This document shows positions 6,760 to 13,335 of a stretch of 19,319 bases of DNA, one piece after another. The stretch lies in NCBI RefSeq assembly GCF_902374955.1, contig NZ_CABKRX010000035.1:1-19319 (forward strand), read 5' to 3'. The stretch's first letter is position 1; the number at the start of each line of letters is the position of its first letter. The notes beneath the pieces are model-generated. The model did not search any database, was not told the origin of the DNA, and saw only the letters and a program-made list of their open reading frames with translations. A program made the position numbers and the translations under genes. This DNA is from Bacillus massilioanorexius (GTDB lineage: Bacteria; Bacillota; Bacilli; Bacillales; DSM-1321).

Positions 6760-8025
6760 TTAAACAACATAGTCTTGGTATTTTTCATAATCTGATCTTT
6801 TACACTCAACAGTTAAAAGAGTGCCATTGTATTCATAGCTGGTATTTTGAACATGTGCATATTTATTAAAATAAGATACAATCTGCCCTTCTTCGAATGG
6901 TATAAGCAATTCACATTCCACATAATCTTTGAAGATGTGTTTACGAATCAACTCCGTTAATTCTTGAATACCAACCTTTTTCTTAGCGGACAAATATACC
7001 GTATCTCCTTCAAATTTAGGATGCTCTATATTTGCTACATCTGCTTTATTAAATGCATAAATCGTCGGTATACCTTCTACGCCAATTTCTTTTAATGTTT
7101 CATTGGTCGTTTCAATAAACTGTGGATAATTCGGATTAGAACAGTCTACAACATGAATCAGTAAATCAGCATCCGCTGCTTCCTCCAATGTGGAACGAAA
7201 GGCTTTAACAAGATGGTGAGGTAGTTTTTTAACGAAACCAACTGTATCTGTCAGTAAAAAAGCTTTCTGATCTGGTTGTTGGATTTTGCGTATAGACGTT
7301 TCTAATGTTGCGAAAAGCATATTTTTTTCAAACACTTGTTTTTCGGAATTTTGATTGAATACTTCTAGCATACTGTTCATAATAGTTGATTTCCCTGCGT
7401 TAGTATAACCAACAAGCGACACAACTGGTATTTCATTCTTCTTGCGTTGCCGTCTTTGTACCTCTCGTTGTGCAACAAGAGTCGCTAAATCTTTGCTTAA
7501 AACCGTTATTTTCTCTTCAATTTTACGACGGTCTAATTCAAGCTTCGTTTCACCAGAGCCTTTATTACTTAAACCAGCTCCACCTCCTTGACGACCGAGT
7601 GATGCTCGTAGACCAACTAAACGAGGAAGCATGTATTGCAATTTAGCCACCTCAACTTGCAGTTGAGCTTCTTTCGTTTTAGCTCTACGCGCAAATATAT
7701 CTAATATTAATATCGTGCGATCGATTACTTTACAATCTAAATCTTTTTCTAAGTTTCTAATTTGCGATGGAGATAGTTCATCATCAAAGATAACCGTATC
7801 TGCATCAAACATTTCCTTTAGATTAACGATCTCCTCAACTTTTCCAGTCCCAACATAATGAGAAGCATTAACTCGGTCTAACTTTTGAGTTATTTCTCCA
7901 ACTACCTCTACATCACATGCAGCAGCAAGGTCGCCTAATTCTTCTAGTGAATATTTAAAATCAGCATCATTGTCTTTTTTGAGCTGTACCCCAACTAATA
8001 TCGCTTTTTCACGTTTTTCCATCAT
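6760..8025 (-). CDS. hflX: HflX GTPase, ribosome-associated (HflXr-like by regulation)
   Basis: The 421-residue protein has the HflX N-terminal domain (about 1-190) with the hallmark glycine-rich GRQGGGAGLSNKGSGETKLE region (144-163), then a coiled linker. The GTPase domain has G1 GYTNAGKST (206-214), G3 DTVGF (260-264), G4 NKAD (326-329) and G5 SAK (346-348). HflX binds 50S subunits and splits stalled ribosomes; HflXr in Listeria confers macrolide and lincosamide resistance. Here the gene is not next to glnR, as in the ordinary Bacillus ynbA locus, and has a long attenuator-like leader with an ErmD-type leader peptide. That suggests the resistance-type paralogue. Start ATG 8025 has GGAGG (8035-8039) 9 nt upstream; a second ATG follows directly. 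Confidence 0.93.
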   Translation of the reverse strand: MMEKREKAILVGVQLKKDNDADFKYSLEELGDLAAACDVEVVGEITQKLDRVNASHYVGTGKVEEIVNLKEMFDADTVIFDDELSPSQIRNLEKDLDCKVIDRTILILDIFARRAKTKEAQLQVEVAKLQYMLPRLVGLRASLGRQGGGAGLSNKGSGETKLELDRRKIEEKITVLSKDLATLVAQREVQRRQRKKNEIPVVSLVGYTNAGKSTIMNSMLEVFNQNSEKQVFEKNMLFATLETSIRKIQQPDQKAFLLTDTVGFVKKLPHHLVKAFRSTLEEAADADLLIHVVDCSNPNYPQFIETTNETLKEIGVEGIPTIYAFNKADVANIEHPKFEGDTVYLSAKKKVGIQELTELIRKHIFKDYVECELLIPFEEGQIVSYFNKYAHVQNTSYEYNGTLLTVECKRSDYEKYQDYVV

Positions 8026-8047
8026 ATATGAATTCCTCCATTTTCTT

Positions 8048-8077
8048 TTAAAATAAACTCCTAATTGATAGGAGCAT
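8048..8077 (-). CDS. 9-aa leader peptide immediately upstream of hflX
   Basis: ATG 8077 has AGGAG (8090-8086) 8 nt upstream and encodes MLLSIRSLF, ending with TAA 8050-8048, 22 nt before hflX. Its ribosome binding site lies in GATAGGAG (8093-8086), which pairs perfectly with CTCCTATC at the start of the ORF. The same CTCCTA can pair with TAGGAG inside the ORF, a 6-bp hairpin followed by TTTATTTT that resembles a weak terminator. This is the arrangement of a translational or transcriptional attenuator; the inducing signal is unknown. Confidence 0.55.
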   Translation of the reverse strand: MLLSIRSLF

Positions 8078-8146
8078 ACGATTCTCTCCTATCTAATCCG
8101 TTAAACCATTAGGTTCATACTTGAGTAATTTTTCGTTATAAAACGC

Positions 8147-8173
8147 AAAAAACACAAGCTGGATGCCTGTGTT
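8147..8173 (-). terminator. Attenuator terminator inside the hflX leader
   Basis: On the minus strand AACACAGGC (8173-8165) pairs with GCTTGTGTT (8159-8151) through nine pairs, one a G-U, around an ATCCA loop. It runs straight into six T residues (8152-8147). The 3' arm can instead pair upstream with CACAAGCT (8259-8252), a perfect 8-bp antiterminator, plus GGAT/ATCC. There is no gene immediately before it, so its job must be conditional termination ahead of hflX. Confidence 0.8.
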
Positions 8174-8304
8174 GAATAAACGTAATAGAAAGAAATCAAC
8201 TCTCTCCCTAGAAAAATGGTCAACTATAAAAACACTCCTTATGATCCATAGAGCTTGTGATAAGCAGCACATGCTTAAAAATCCCCACAAGAGTATTCTT
8301 ACTC

Positions 8305-8358
8305 TTACAAAATACTTTGCCGATGTGAGTCACACAGAAACAAAGCAAGTGTAATCAT
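8305..8358 (-). CDS. Possible second leader ORF (17 codons) in the hflX leader
   Basis: ATG 8358 opens MITLALFLCDSHRQSIL and stops at TAA 8307-8305, exactly at the first arm of hairpin 8306-8289. That is where a terminating or stalled ribosome would disturb it. The ribosome binding site is poor (AAGGA only 2 nt before ATG), so translation is doubtful. Confidence 0.3.
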   Translation of the reverse strand: MITLALFLCDSHRQSIL

Positions 8359-8457
8359 CTTCCTTCTTGTTCCACATATTAAGAAAAATTAGGCTTCCTT
8401 AAAAGAAGACAGACCAATACCGTTTACCCTGCACTAGGCAGAGCCTTTGAACACTAT

Positions 8458-8505
8458 TCAGTTAGCGCCGTTCAAAGCTTGAAAACGTAGTCTGATAAAC
8501 TTCAT
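8458..8505 (-). CDS. 15-aa leader peptide resembling the ErmD/ErmK macrolide-sensing peptide
   Basis: The ORF reads MKFIRLRFQALNGAN and ends in TGA. GGAGGG (8520-8515) is well placed before ATG 8505. The core RLRF..LN aligns with the ErmD/ErmK leader peptide MTHSMRLRFPTLNQ. In that peptide, ribosomes carrying a macrolide stall at the Arg-Leu-Arg (+X+) motif, which switches RNA folding and turns on erm. Here the RLR is at residues 5-7. The codons after it (8477-8470) form the 5' arm of an 8-bp hairpin closed by 8452-8445, just beyond the stop, so a stalled ribosome would cover or release this helix. The ORF lies directly behind a good promoter and upstream of hflX. Confidence 0.75.
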   Translation of the reverse strand: MKFIRLRFQALNGAN

Positions 8506-8540
8506 GTTAGGAAACCCTCCGTTCTTTTAAAGTTATTGTC

Positions 8541-8569
8541 ATAATACCATGTCTATTATTATTATTCAA
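8541..8569 (-). promoter_or_regulatory. Sigma-A promoter of the hflX leader
   Basis: TTGAAT (8569-8564), a 17-nt spacer, then TATTAT (8546-8541). It lies 18 nt after the glutaredoxin stop codon. No comparably good promoter is seen closer to hflX, so hflX expression likely runs through the leader. Confidence 0.75.
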
Positions 8570-8586
8570 CCAAATCCCGAAGCACG

Positions 8587-8829
8587 TTAAAGTTTTGTTT
8601 CTAGTATTAATTCCATAATTCCTTGTGGATTATACCCTAAAATCCATTGCCCATTTATTTCGGTTTGAGGCAGTCCCATTTGACCAGTTTTCCCCATTAA
8701 ATATTGAATCATATTCGGTTGTCCATCTACATTAAATTCCTGATACTTTATATTCTGGCTGCTTAGATAATTTTTTAGCATCATACAATATTTGCATCGA
8801 GTAGATGTATAAATTCTAACATTATACAT
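8587..8829 (-). CDS. Glutaredoxin-like thiol-disulfide protein (NrdH/YruB type)
   Basis: This 80-residue thioredoxin-fold protein has MYNVRIYTSTRCKYC at the N terminus with a CKYC redox pair (13-16). The cis-proline segment LPQTEING lies near 53-60, and the GYNPQGI motif near 66-72 corresponds to the usual GF/YdP stretch before the last helix. The length fits glutaredoxin/NrdH proteins, which reduce disulfides in the cytoplasm. The start is ATG 8829 with a GTGGGG-like ribosome binding site close by. No terminator separates it from the hflX leader promoter 18 nt downstream, so some transcripts may continue into the leader. A structured untranslated region lies upstream. Confidence 0.85.
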   Translation of the reverse strand: MYNVRIYTSTRCKYCMMLKNYLSSQNIKYQEFNVDGQPNMIQYLMGKTGQMGLPQTEINGQWILGYNPQGIMELILETKL

Positions 8830-8847
8830 TTAATCCCCACTTTTCTC

Positions 8848-8915
8848 CGATGAGATGATTTCTTATATCCTATTCCACCCATTGCTCAGATGAGCTAGGC
8901 GTCTTACTCTCATCG
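8848..8915 (-). promoter_or_regulatory. Structured 5' leader upstream of glutaredoxin gene
   Basis: CGATGAGA and TCTCATCG (8915-8908 with 8855-8848 on the minus strand) form an 8-bp closing helix. Inside is GCTCA-GA-TGAGC (8884-8895) and an outer CCTA/TAGG pair around a GGGTGGAA sequence. It ends right where the GGAGAAAAG before the start begins. A possible promoter, TTGATT (8977-8972) 16 nt from AATAAT (8955-8950), would place it in the transcript. The sequence faintly recalls T-box parts (an AGTA after the first helix, GGGTGGAA) but is too short for a complete T-box. Confidence 0.4.
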
Positions 8916-9048
8916 CTAATTTTTATTTTTTCAAAAACGAGCACGTTGGATTATTTTACTAATTATCATTGAATCAACACTGAAAATTCTAATTTTTTTC
9001 ACAACTTATTGATATGCTAAAAAAGGAATATAAGTGGGAGGGAATATA

Positions 9049-9654
9049 ATGAAAAAGATTGGATTCATACTCATAAGTCTTTCATTAATGATGATTTTTT
9101 CGGGATGCGGTAAAGAGGAATCATCTAAATCAAATCAAAATGCAACAAATACAGAAAACAGCTCAAAAACAGAAAAACAACAAAATCAGTTAATAGCAAC
9201 AGAGCCATCTGAAAATGAAATGTGTGCATTCTGCAACATGAAAGTTTACGGAAAAGAAGATGAAATGGGAGCTTTTACAGCTCAAGCTTTAACATCAGAT
9301 GGTAAACACTTATTCTTCGACGATTCAGGTTGCTTATTAAACGGTCTGCGCCAAGCTGATGAAAAATACGAAAAGCTTTGGGTTCGAGATTACTCTACGA
9401 AAGAATGGATTGAGAAAGATTCTGCCATCGTTATCAAATCTGATGTAGCGACTCCAATGAAATATGGCTATTCATTCCATTCAACACAAGAACATGCTGA
9501 TCAATTTATAAATGAGCACAAGAATCATCATCCAGAATTAAATACATGGGATCAAGTTGATCAAGTAGCGAATGAACGCTATCAAATGAAAATGAAAAAA
9601 ATGAATCAACATAGCAACATGGAACATAATAATGAAAACGAGCATCACGAATAA
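9049..9654 (+). CDS. nosL: NosL-family copper-chaperone lipoprotein with His-rich tail
   Basis: The start is ATG 9049 (201 aa), set by GGAGGG at 9037-9042; the upstream GTG 9034 overlaps that site. A lipoprotein signal ends at Cys20 (FSGC). A Ser/Asn/Lys-rich linker runs to about residue 55, then the NosL domain follows: CAFCNM (59-64), FDDSGC (90-95), and TPMKYG (135-140). NosL proteins bind Cu(I) outside the membrane and help load copper into N2O reductase. The C terminus after residue 145 is unusually rich in His and Met (including HHPE, MKMKKMNQHSNMEHNN, EHHE), which suggests extra metal binding. It faces the nosDLYF operon, tail to tail with nosF, and is a second, longer NosL beside the operon copy. 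Confidence 0.88.
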   Translation: MKKIGFILISLSLMMIFSGCGKEESSKSNQNATNTENSSKTEKQQNQLIATEPSENEMCAFCNMKVYGKEDEMGAFTAQALTSDGKHLFFDDSGCLLNGLRQADEKYEKLWVRDYSTKEWIEKDSAIVIKSDVATPMKYGYSFHSTQEHADQFINEHKNHHPELNTWDQVDQVANERYQMKMKKMNQHSNMEHNNENEHHE

Positions 9655-9702
9655 GCAAAACGGACTAAAAAATTTTAACCTATTTAAATAAACACTAATA
9701 TA

Positions 9703-9748
9703 AAGGGCGTCCAAAAAGTATAAAATCTTTTTAGACACCCTTCTTTTT
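9703..9748 (-). terminator. Terminator between the two convergent nos units
   Basis: Positions 9703-9718 pair with 9727-9742 around an 8-nt loop. In plus-strand RNA two C-A mismatches interrupt the stem; in minus-strand RNA the same positions become G-U wobbles, so the hairpin is complete only for the nosF transcript. It likely ends nosDLYF and less efficiently the plus-strand nosL. Confidence 0.75.
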
Positions 9749-9751
9749 GAT

Positions 9752-10480
9752 TTATTTATGAGCTTCTTGAATTTGTTTTTCAAAAAAAACCTTTTCTAAT
9801 GAAACGGATTTTCCATTTCGATTTATCAATTCATTCACTGTATCAAAGTGAATGAGCTTTCCTCCTTCGATAAAAGCTGCTTTATCTGCTATTTCTTCCA
9901 CTAATGAAAGAATATGTGTCGTAAATAAAATTGCTCTTCCTTTTTCCTTTTCTTCTAGTAAAATCCTTTTAAATTGATACACCCAATATGGATCTAAGCC
10001 ATTTGTCGGTTCATCTAAAATCATGATTGGAGTATCAGCTAATAGTGCTTGAGCAAAAGATAATCTTTGTTGCATTCCTTTTGAAAAATGCTTTATTAAC
10101 CGATTTCGTTCATCATATAATCCAACTATTTCTAATGCCTCTATCGCTTTTTCCTTGGAAACACCTCTTAATCCAGCAAAAAAGTTAAGTACCTCCAGAG
10201 CACTTAATTGACGAGGAAACAACATATCGTCTGGCATATATGAAAATTGATTTCGATATTCTTTACTAGTCGGATGAATAATTTGTCCATCCATAAAAAT
10301 CTCACCGCTAGTCGGCTTGATGATGCCCGTTAACATTTTAATGAGTGTACTTTTCCCGGCACCATTTCCTCCACACAGCGCAACTATTTCTCCTTGATTA
10401 ATGGAAAAACTTATATCTTCAACCTTACTACTTGGATTATATATTTTCGAAAGCTTTTTCATTTCTAGACATTTACTCAT
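9752..10480 (-). CDS. nosF: NosF, ABC-transporter ATPase of copper-site maturation
   Basis: The 242-residue ABC ATPase has Walker A GGNGAGKST (37-45), signature FSKGMQQR (132-139), Walker B IMILDE (152-157) followed by PTNGLDP, and the H-loop TTH (187-189). The LSKGMQQR-like signature and short length match the NosF/CcmA-like group. With NosY it should form the inner-membrane ABC complex that, with NosD, supports copper cluster assembly in N2O reductase. The start ATG overlaps the nosY stop by 8 nt, and AAGGAG lies 8 nt upstream inside nosY, so translation is coupled. It is the last gene of the nosDLYF operon. Confidence 0.9.
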   Translation of the reverse strand: MSKCLEMKKLSKIYNPSSKVEDISFSINQGEIVALCGGNGAGKSTLIKMLTGIIKPTSGEIFMDGQIIHPTSKEYRNQFSYMPDDMLFPRQLSALEVLNFFAGLRGVSKEKAIEALEIVGLYDERNRLIKHFSKGMQQRLSFAQALLADTPIMILDEPTNGLDPYWVYQFKRILLEEKEKGRAILFTTHILSLVEEIADKAAFIEGGKLIHFDTVNELINRNGKSVSLEKVFFEKQIQEAHK

Positions 10481-11294
10481 TGCCTATTCTCCTTTTTGTA
10501 ACAAAAATACTAGCTAGTAAAGGAACAACTAACCATACGACAGCTGTGAGTATAAAAAGCATCTGTCCAATAAAACCATTCGCCCAAATTGTTAAGTCAT
10601 ATAAGCTAGGGCCAAAAACAGCCAGTCCATCTAATGACAATATCGACCAAACGCGAATGAGTTCCACCGGATTCAAAAAAATAGAAATAGATAGCATCGG
10701 TAAAACCATCTGTTTCGATAAGGCTAAGCTAATACCCATAATTAAAAACTCATAAAATAAAACTAAGAAAGCCCAAACAATTAAGCTCGTACCAAGTGAT
10801 TGAAAACGCGTTTTAGACAAAAGTCCAATTAACATCGACAATGCTAAGAAGATTGCCGCTAAAATTAACGAAAACACATAAAATTTCAATATGACAGTCA
10901 ATGAAACATCTACTGCTGCTAAATACATCATTAATAAAGAAGCACCGTATCCAAACGTAACAACAGACCAAAGCGAAGCAAACAAACCGATGTATTTTCC
11001 AAAAATCACAGCCTTCACACTGACTGGGTAGGTTAGCATTAACATTAAACCCCGATCCTCTTTTTCACCTGCTAAAAAAAGACCACCTACTAATAAAGAT
11101 ATTAATGGAATTAGCAATAAATTTAAGTTTAATAAGCTTGCTGTCATTCTATTAAAACCCAAATAACCCGATTGACCCGAATGACCAAAATAGCTAATAA
11201 ATATCGCTAAACAAGCAAATAAGATACCAAAGCTAATGAGCCATTTACTTCTTAATATTAAAGTGAATTGTTGTCTGGCAATTGTACCAATCAT
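10473..11294 (-). CDS. nosY: NosY, ABC-transporter permease
   Basis: This is a hydrophobic protein of about 273 residues with roughly six membrane segments, beginning MIGTIARQQFTLILRSKWL and containing the permease motif GEKEDRGLMLMLTYPVSVKAVIFGKYIG that marks ABC-2/NosY-type subunits. The start at ATG 11294 forms an ATGA overlap with the nosL stop, the usual coupled arrangement; an in-frame GTG at 11309 would add five residues. It partners NosF (8-nt overlap at the 3' end) in the membrane. The assignment rests on topology plus operon position. Confidence 0.87.
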   Translation of the reverse strand: MIGTIARQQFTLILRSKWLISFGILFACLAIFISYFGHSGQSGYLGFNRMTASLLNLNLLLIPLISLLVGGLFLAGEKEDRGLMLMLTYPVSVKAVIFGKYIGLFASLWSVVTFGYGASLLMMYLAAVDVSLTVILKFYVFSLILAAIFLALSMLIGLLSKTRFQSLGTSLIVWAFLVLFYEFLIMGISLALSKQMVLPMLSISIFLNPVELIRVWSILSLDGLAVFGPSLYDLTIWANGFIGQMLFILTAVVWLVVPLLASIFVTKRRIGNE

Positions 11295-11761
11295 TGCTCC
11301 CAACCCCACTTATGCTGCTCTAGTTTTTTATAATCCAATACTTCTCCTTTATTCTCTCGTTTAATATAATCATTTGCCGCTTCTTTTTTTTCAAAAGAAA
11401 GAACACCATAAGACATAGGAGTTGGAAAGGATGAGTCATAGGCGAAGTATGCTTTTTCTACTTCTATCCATTTCCCACTTTCCATATCACGTACATATTG
11501 CTTAGCAATATCCTTTTCTGCAATCCCTTTATCTTTATGAACAAATTCAAACATACAGCCTATATCATCAAATTTGTATACATCACCATCTTTTGAAAAA
11601 AGCTCCGTCACATCATTTTCCTCCACTAAGCTCATGTTGCATAAATCACAAACATCTACCTCTGGGTTAATCGCTACGGGCTTATATGAAGGCTCTTTTC
11701 CACACGCAGATAGCATAAAAAAAGTTCCTAATATCATAAAGCTACTAACTAATTTTCTCAT
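11291..11761 (-). CDS. nosL: NosL copper-chaperone lipoprotein (operon copy)
   Basis: The 156-residue lipoprotein has a signal ending LSAC (17-20), then CDLCNM (38-43), FDDIGC (64-69) and TPMSYG (114-119), all matching NosL. The start is ATG 11761, with GGGAGG (11775-11770) 8 nt upstream, overlapping the nosD stop as TAATG; extending to 11803 would bury the signal peptide. Unlike the NosL at 9049 it lacks the His/Met-rich tail and ends in a Trp/Lys-rich stretch (HKWGWEQ). It is probably anchored outside the membrane and hands Cu(I) to the NosDFY complex or its client. Confidence 0.9.
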   Translation of the reverse strand: MRKLVSSFMILGTFFMLSACGKEPSYKPVAINPEVDVCDLCNMSLVEENDVTELFSKDGDVYKFDDIGCMFEFVHKDKGIAEKDIAKQYVRDMESGKWIEVEKAYFAYDSSFPTPMSYGVLSFEKKEAANDYIKRENKGEVLDYKKLEQHKWGWEQ

Positions 11762-13116
11762 TAAATATTCCTCCCTAACCAAATCACCATAATAGAAAAC
11801 CATAGAAATGGAAGTGCCAATAATAACGCCCCAATATTTCTGCTTCCTTCATTTTCCTTGTTTTCTTGACTCAATTTCACAGGCTCAACTAATGGGTGCT
11901 CATCATACACATCCGCTACTCCAATGGAAGGAAATAACGTTTCCGCTTTACTCCATAGTTTCATAGATGGACTTTCAAAGAAAAATTGCCAGTATGGTTC
12001 CCGATTGAGTAATTGATCATATAACGATCCAGCCTTATAGGTTACTTCCCCAATTCCATCTCCTGTAACATCAAAGCTCGAATAGTCATCCCAATAATTC
12101 CCTCTTACTCCATTATCTAATTGCATATTGTTATTAGATATTTTGGATTGAACTACGTTTCCAATGAAATTATTTTCAAAAAATACATTATGAGAATTCT
12201 TACCGATAAACTCTAACCCTACTTGATTTCCTGCAATTACATTCTGATTGATTTGAACATCAACAGTCTTCTCCAATGATAATCCTGTACTATTTTGGCT
12301 TATATTATTACGATTCAAGAAAATATTTTGACTATCATAAACAAGGACACCGAATCCTCTAACATGAAAATGGTTAATGACCTGGTTGTCGAAAAATTTA
12401 ATATTAGATGAGTCCATAATCATCAATCCGGTTATATTAGATTTCAAAGTATTCTTCTCGATAACCAATTCCTTACTAAACATAAAATGAAATCCATACC
12501 TTGAACTAGAAACTTGATTTCCTTTTAGCGTAATTCCTTTTGTATTATCTAAATACACACCATCTTGAACAGCCATCACTGTATTGTTTTCTACTAAATG
12601 ATTTTTACCTTTGAAAAGGTGAATACCACTGCCTCTTGTGGAAAAATGACCTGCATAACTATGAATGGTGTTACCTCGAACGATATGATCAGAACCTTGG
12701 TTTATATAAATTCCGTACATTGTATTACTTATTATATTATTTTCAAACTTATTATTTTTCCCGCTATTAACATATATCCCACTGTCCAGTTTACCTGTTC
12801 CACCATTACGAATTTCAATGCCTCTAATTTCAACCTGATTTCCTTCAACAGTAATGACATTCCCTTTTCGACCACCATCAATGATGGCGCCCTCTTCACC
12901 TTCTAACGTAATTGCCTTTTGTATCGTAATAGCTCCCTCATATACCCCTTTTGTTAATTTAATGACATCTCCTTCTTTTGCGGTATCAATTGCCTTTTGT
13001 AAAGACTGACTAGGGCTCATGTTTATTTCAGCTGCTTTTACTGGATTGCATAGCAAAAGAAGCCCTGCCGTTATACCGATTAATAGCAGTACTTTCATAC
13101 TCTGGATTTCTTTCAT
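11761..13116 (-). CDS. nosD: NosD, exported right-handed beta-helix copper-maturation protein
   Basis: The 451-residue protein has an N-terminal signal peptide (about 1-28, ending VKAAE). A long series of PbH1-type beta-helix repeats follows (about 60-330; recurring IEIRNGGTG, NNKFENNIISNT and GIYINQGSDHIVRGNTI-like units). The NosD C-terminal region contains NYWDDYSSFDVTGDGIG and REPYWQFFFESPSMKLWS, then an acidic/Asn spacer. A final membrane helix (about 430-449, GALLLALPFLWFSIMVIWLG) would tether it to the cell surface. NosD works with NosFY in building the CuZ site of N2O reductase. It is the first gene of the operon, and the stop overlaps nosL. No nosZ lies upstream, which is unexpected. 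The start ATG 13116 has AAGGGTG upstream. Confidence 0.92.
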   Translation of the reverse strand: MKEIQSMKVLLLIGITAGLLLLCNPVKAAEINMSPSQSLQKAIDTAKEGDVIKLTKGVYEGAITIQKAITLEGEEGAIIDGGRKGNVITVEGNQVEIRGIEIRNGGTGKLDSGIYVNSGKNNKFENNIISNTMYGIYINQGSDHIVRGNTIHSYAGHFSTRGSGIHLFKGKNHLVENNTVMAVQDGVYLDNTKGITLKGNQVSSSRYGFHFMFSKELVIEKNTLKSNITGLMIMDSSNIKFFDNQVINHFHVRGFGVLVYDSQNIFLNRNNISQNSTGLSLEKTVDVQINQNVIAGNQVGLEFIGKNSHNVFFENNFIGNVVQSKISNNNMQLDNGVRGNYWDDYSSFDVTGDGIGEVTYKAGSLYDQLLNREPYWQFFFESPSMKLWSKAETLFPSIGVADVYDEHPLVEPVKLSQENKENEGSRNIGALLLALPFLWFSIMVIWLGRNI

Positions 13117-13335
13117 CGCGCATCACCCTTACTAATAGTGACCCTAATTTTACCAAATAATTGTGTGATAATTTTGAAAAATAAATGTTTATTAATTGAA
13201 GAATAGCTATTTTTAATGAAAAGGTTTGAAAACGGGGTATAACTAATATAGGAAATATAGCGGTTATCGATTTACAAGGTCTATAATGAATCAGAATTCA
13301 TATTACTACTATTTATAATAGAGAGGAATTCTTTT

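Larger units (their letters stand above)
8026..8540 (-). promoter_or_regulatory. hflX leader RNA with leader peptides and attenuator (candidate macrolide-responsive)
   Basis: This 515-nt untranslated leader lies between promoter 8541-8569 and hflX. Reading the minus strand, a leader ORF (8505-8458) overlaps an 8-bp hairpin, 8477-8470 with 8452-8445, and a second hairpin pairs 8443-8438 with 8432-8427. Then comes a chain of mutually exclusive helices. Helix 1: 8306-8300 with 8295-8289 (AAGAGTA/TACTCTT). Helix 2: 8291-8286 with 8259-8254 (CTTGTG/CACAAG), extended by 8277-8272 with 8266-8261. Helix 3, the antiterminator: 8259-8252 with 8160-8153 (CACAAGCT/AGCTTGTG) plus GGAT 8247-8244 with ATCC 8164-8161. 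Helix 4 is the terminator at 8147-8173. Each helix shares bases with the next. Near hflX, GATAGGAG competes with TAGGAG for CTCCTA around the second leader ORF. The pairings are seen; the drug response is inferred. Confidence 0.75.

Noticed and set aside
8093..8290. 65-codon minus-strand ORF with TTG start in the hflX leader
   Set aside because: No good ribosome binding site. It spans the attenuator helices and terminator, and the peptide has no recognisable domain; best read as a by-product of the leader.
8163..8354. 63-codon plus-strand ORF opposite the hflX leader
   Set aside because: No ribosome binding site, antisense to the structured leader, no family resemblance.
8380..8411. Possible terminator at the T run 8382-8386 just after the first leader ORF
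   Set aside because: The nearest hairpin (CTTCTT/AGGAAG) has only six pairs and is five bases away from the T run; too weak to list as a terminator.
9034..9048. GTG start for the plus-strand nosL
   Set aside because: The GTG overlaps the GGAGGG ribosome binding site; ATG 9049 gives a normal lipoprotein signal.
11762..11803. Longer start for the operon nosL
   Set aside because: It would put 14 charged residues before the signal peptide and extend into nosD; ATG 11761 has a good ribosome binding site.
13150..13185. FNR/CRP-like site (TTTCA-N6-TCACA on the minus strand) upstream of nosD
   Set aside because: One half-site is poor and its centre would sit near -31 relative to the likely start, not at an activating position.
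13211..13240. Sigma-B-like GGGTAT upstream of the 119-aa gene
   Set aside because: No GTTTAA-type -35 at 13-15 nt; GTTTGA is only 5 nt away.
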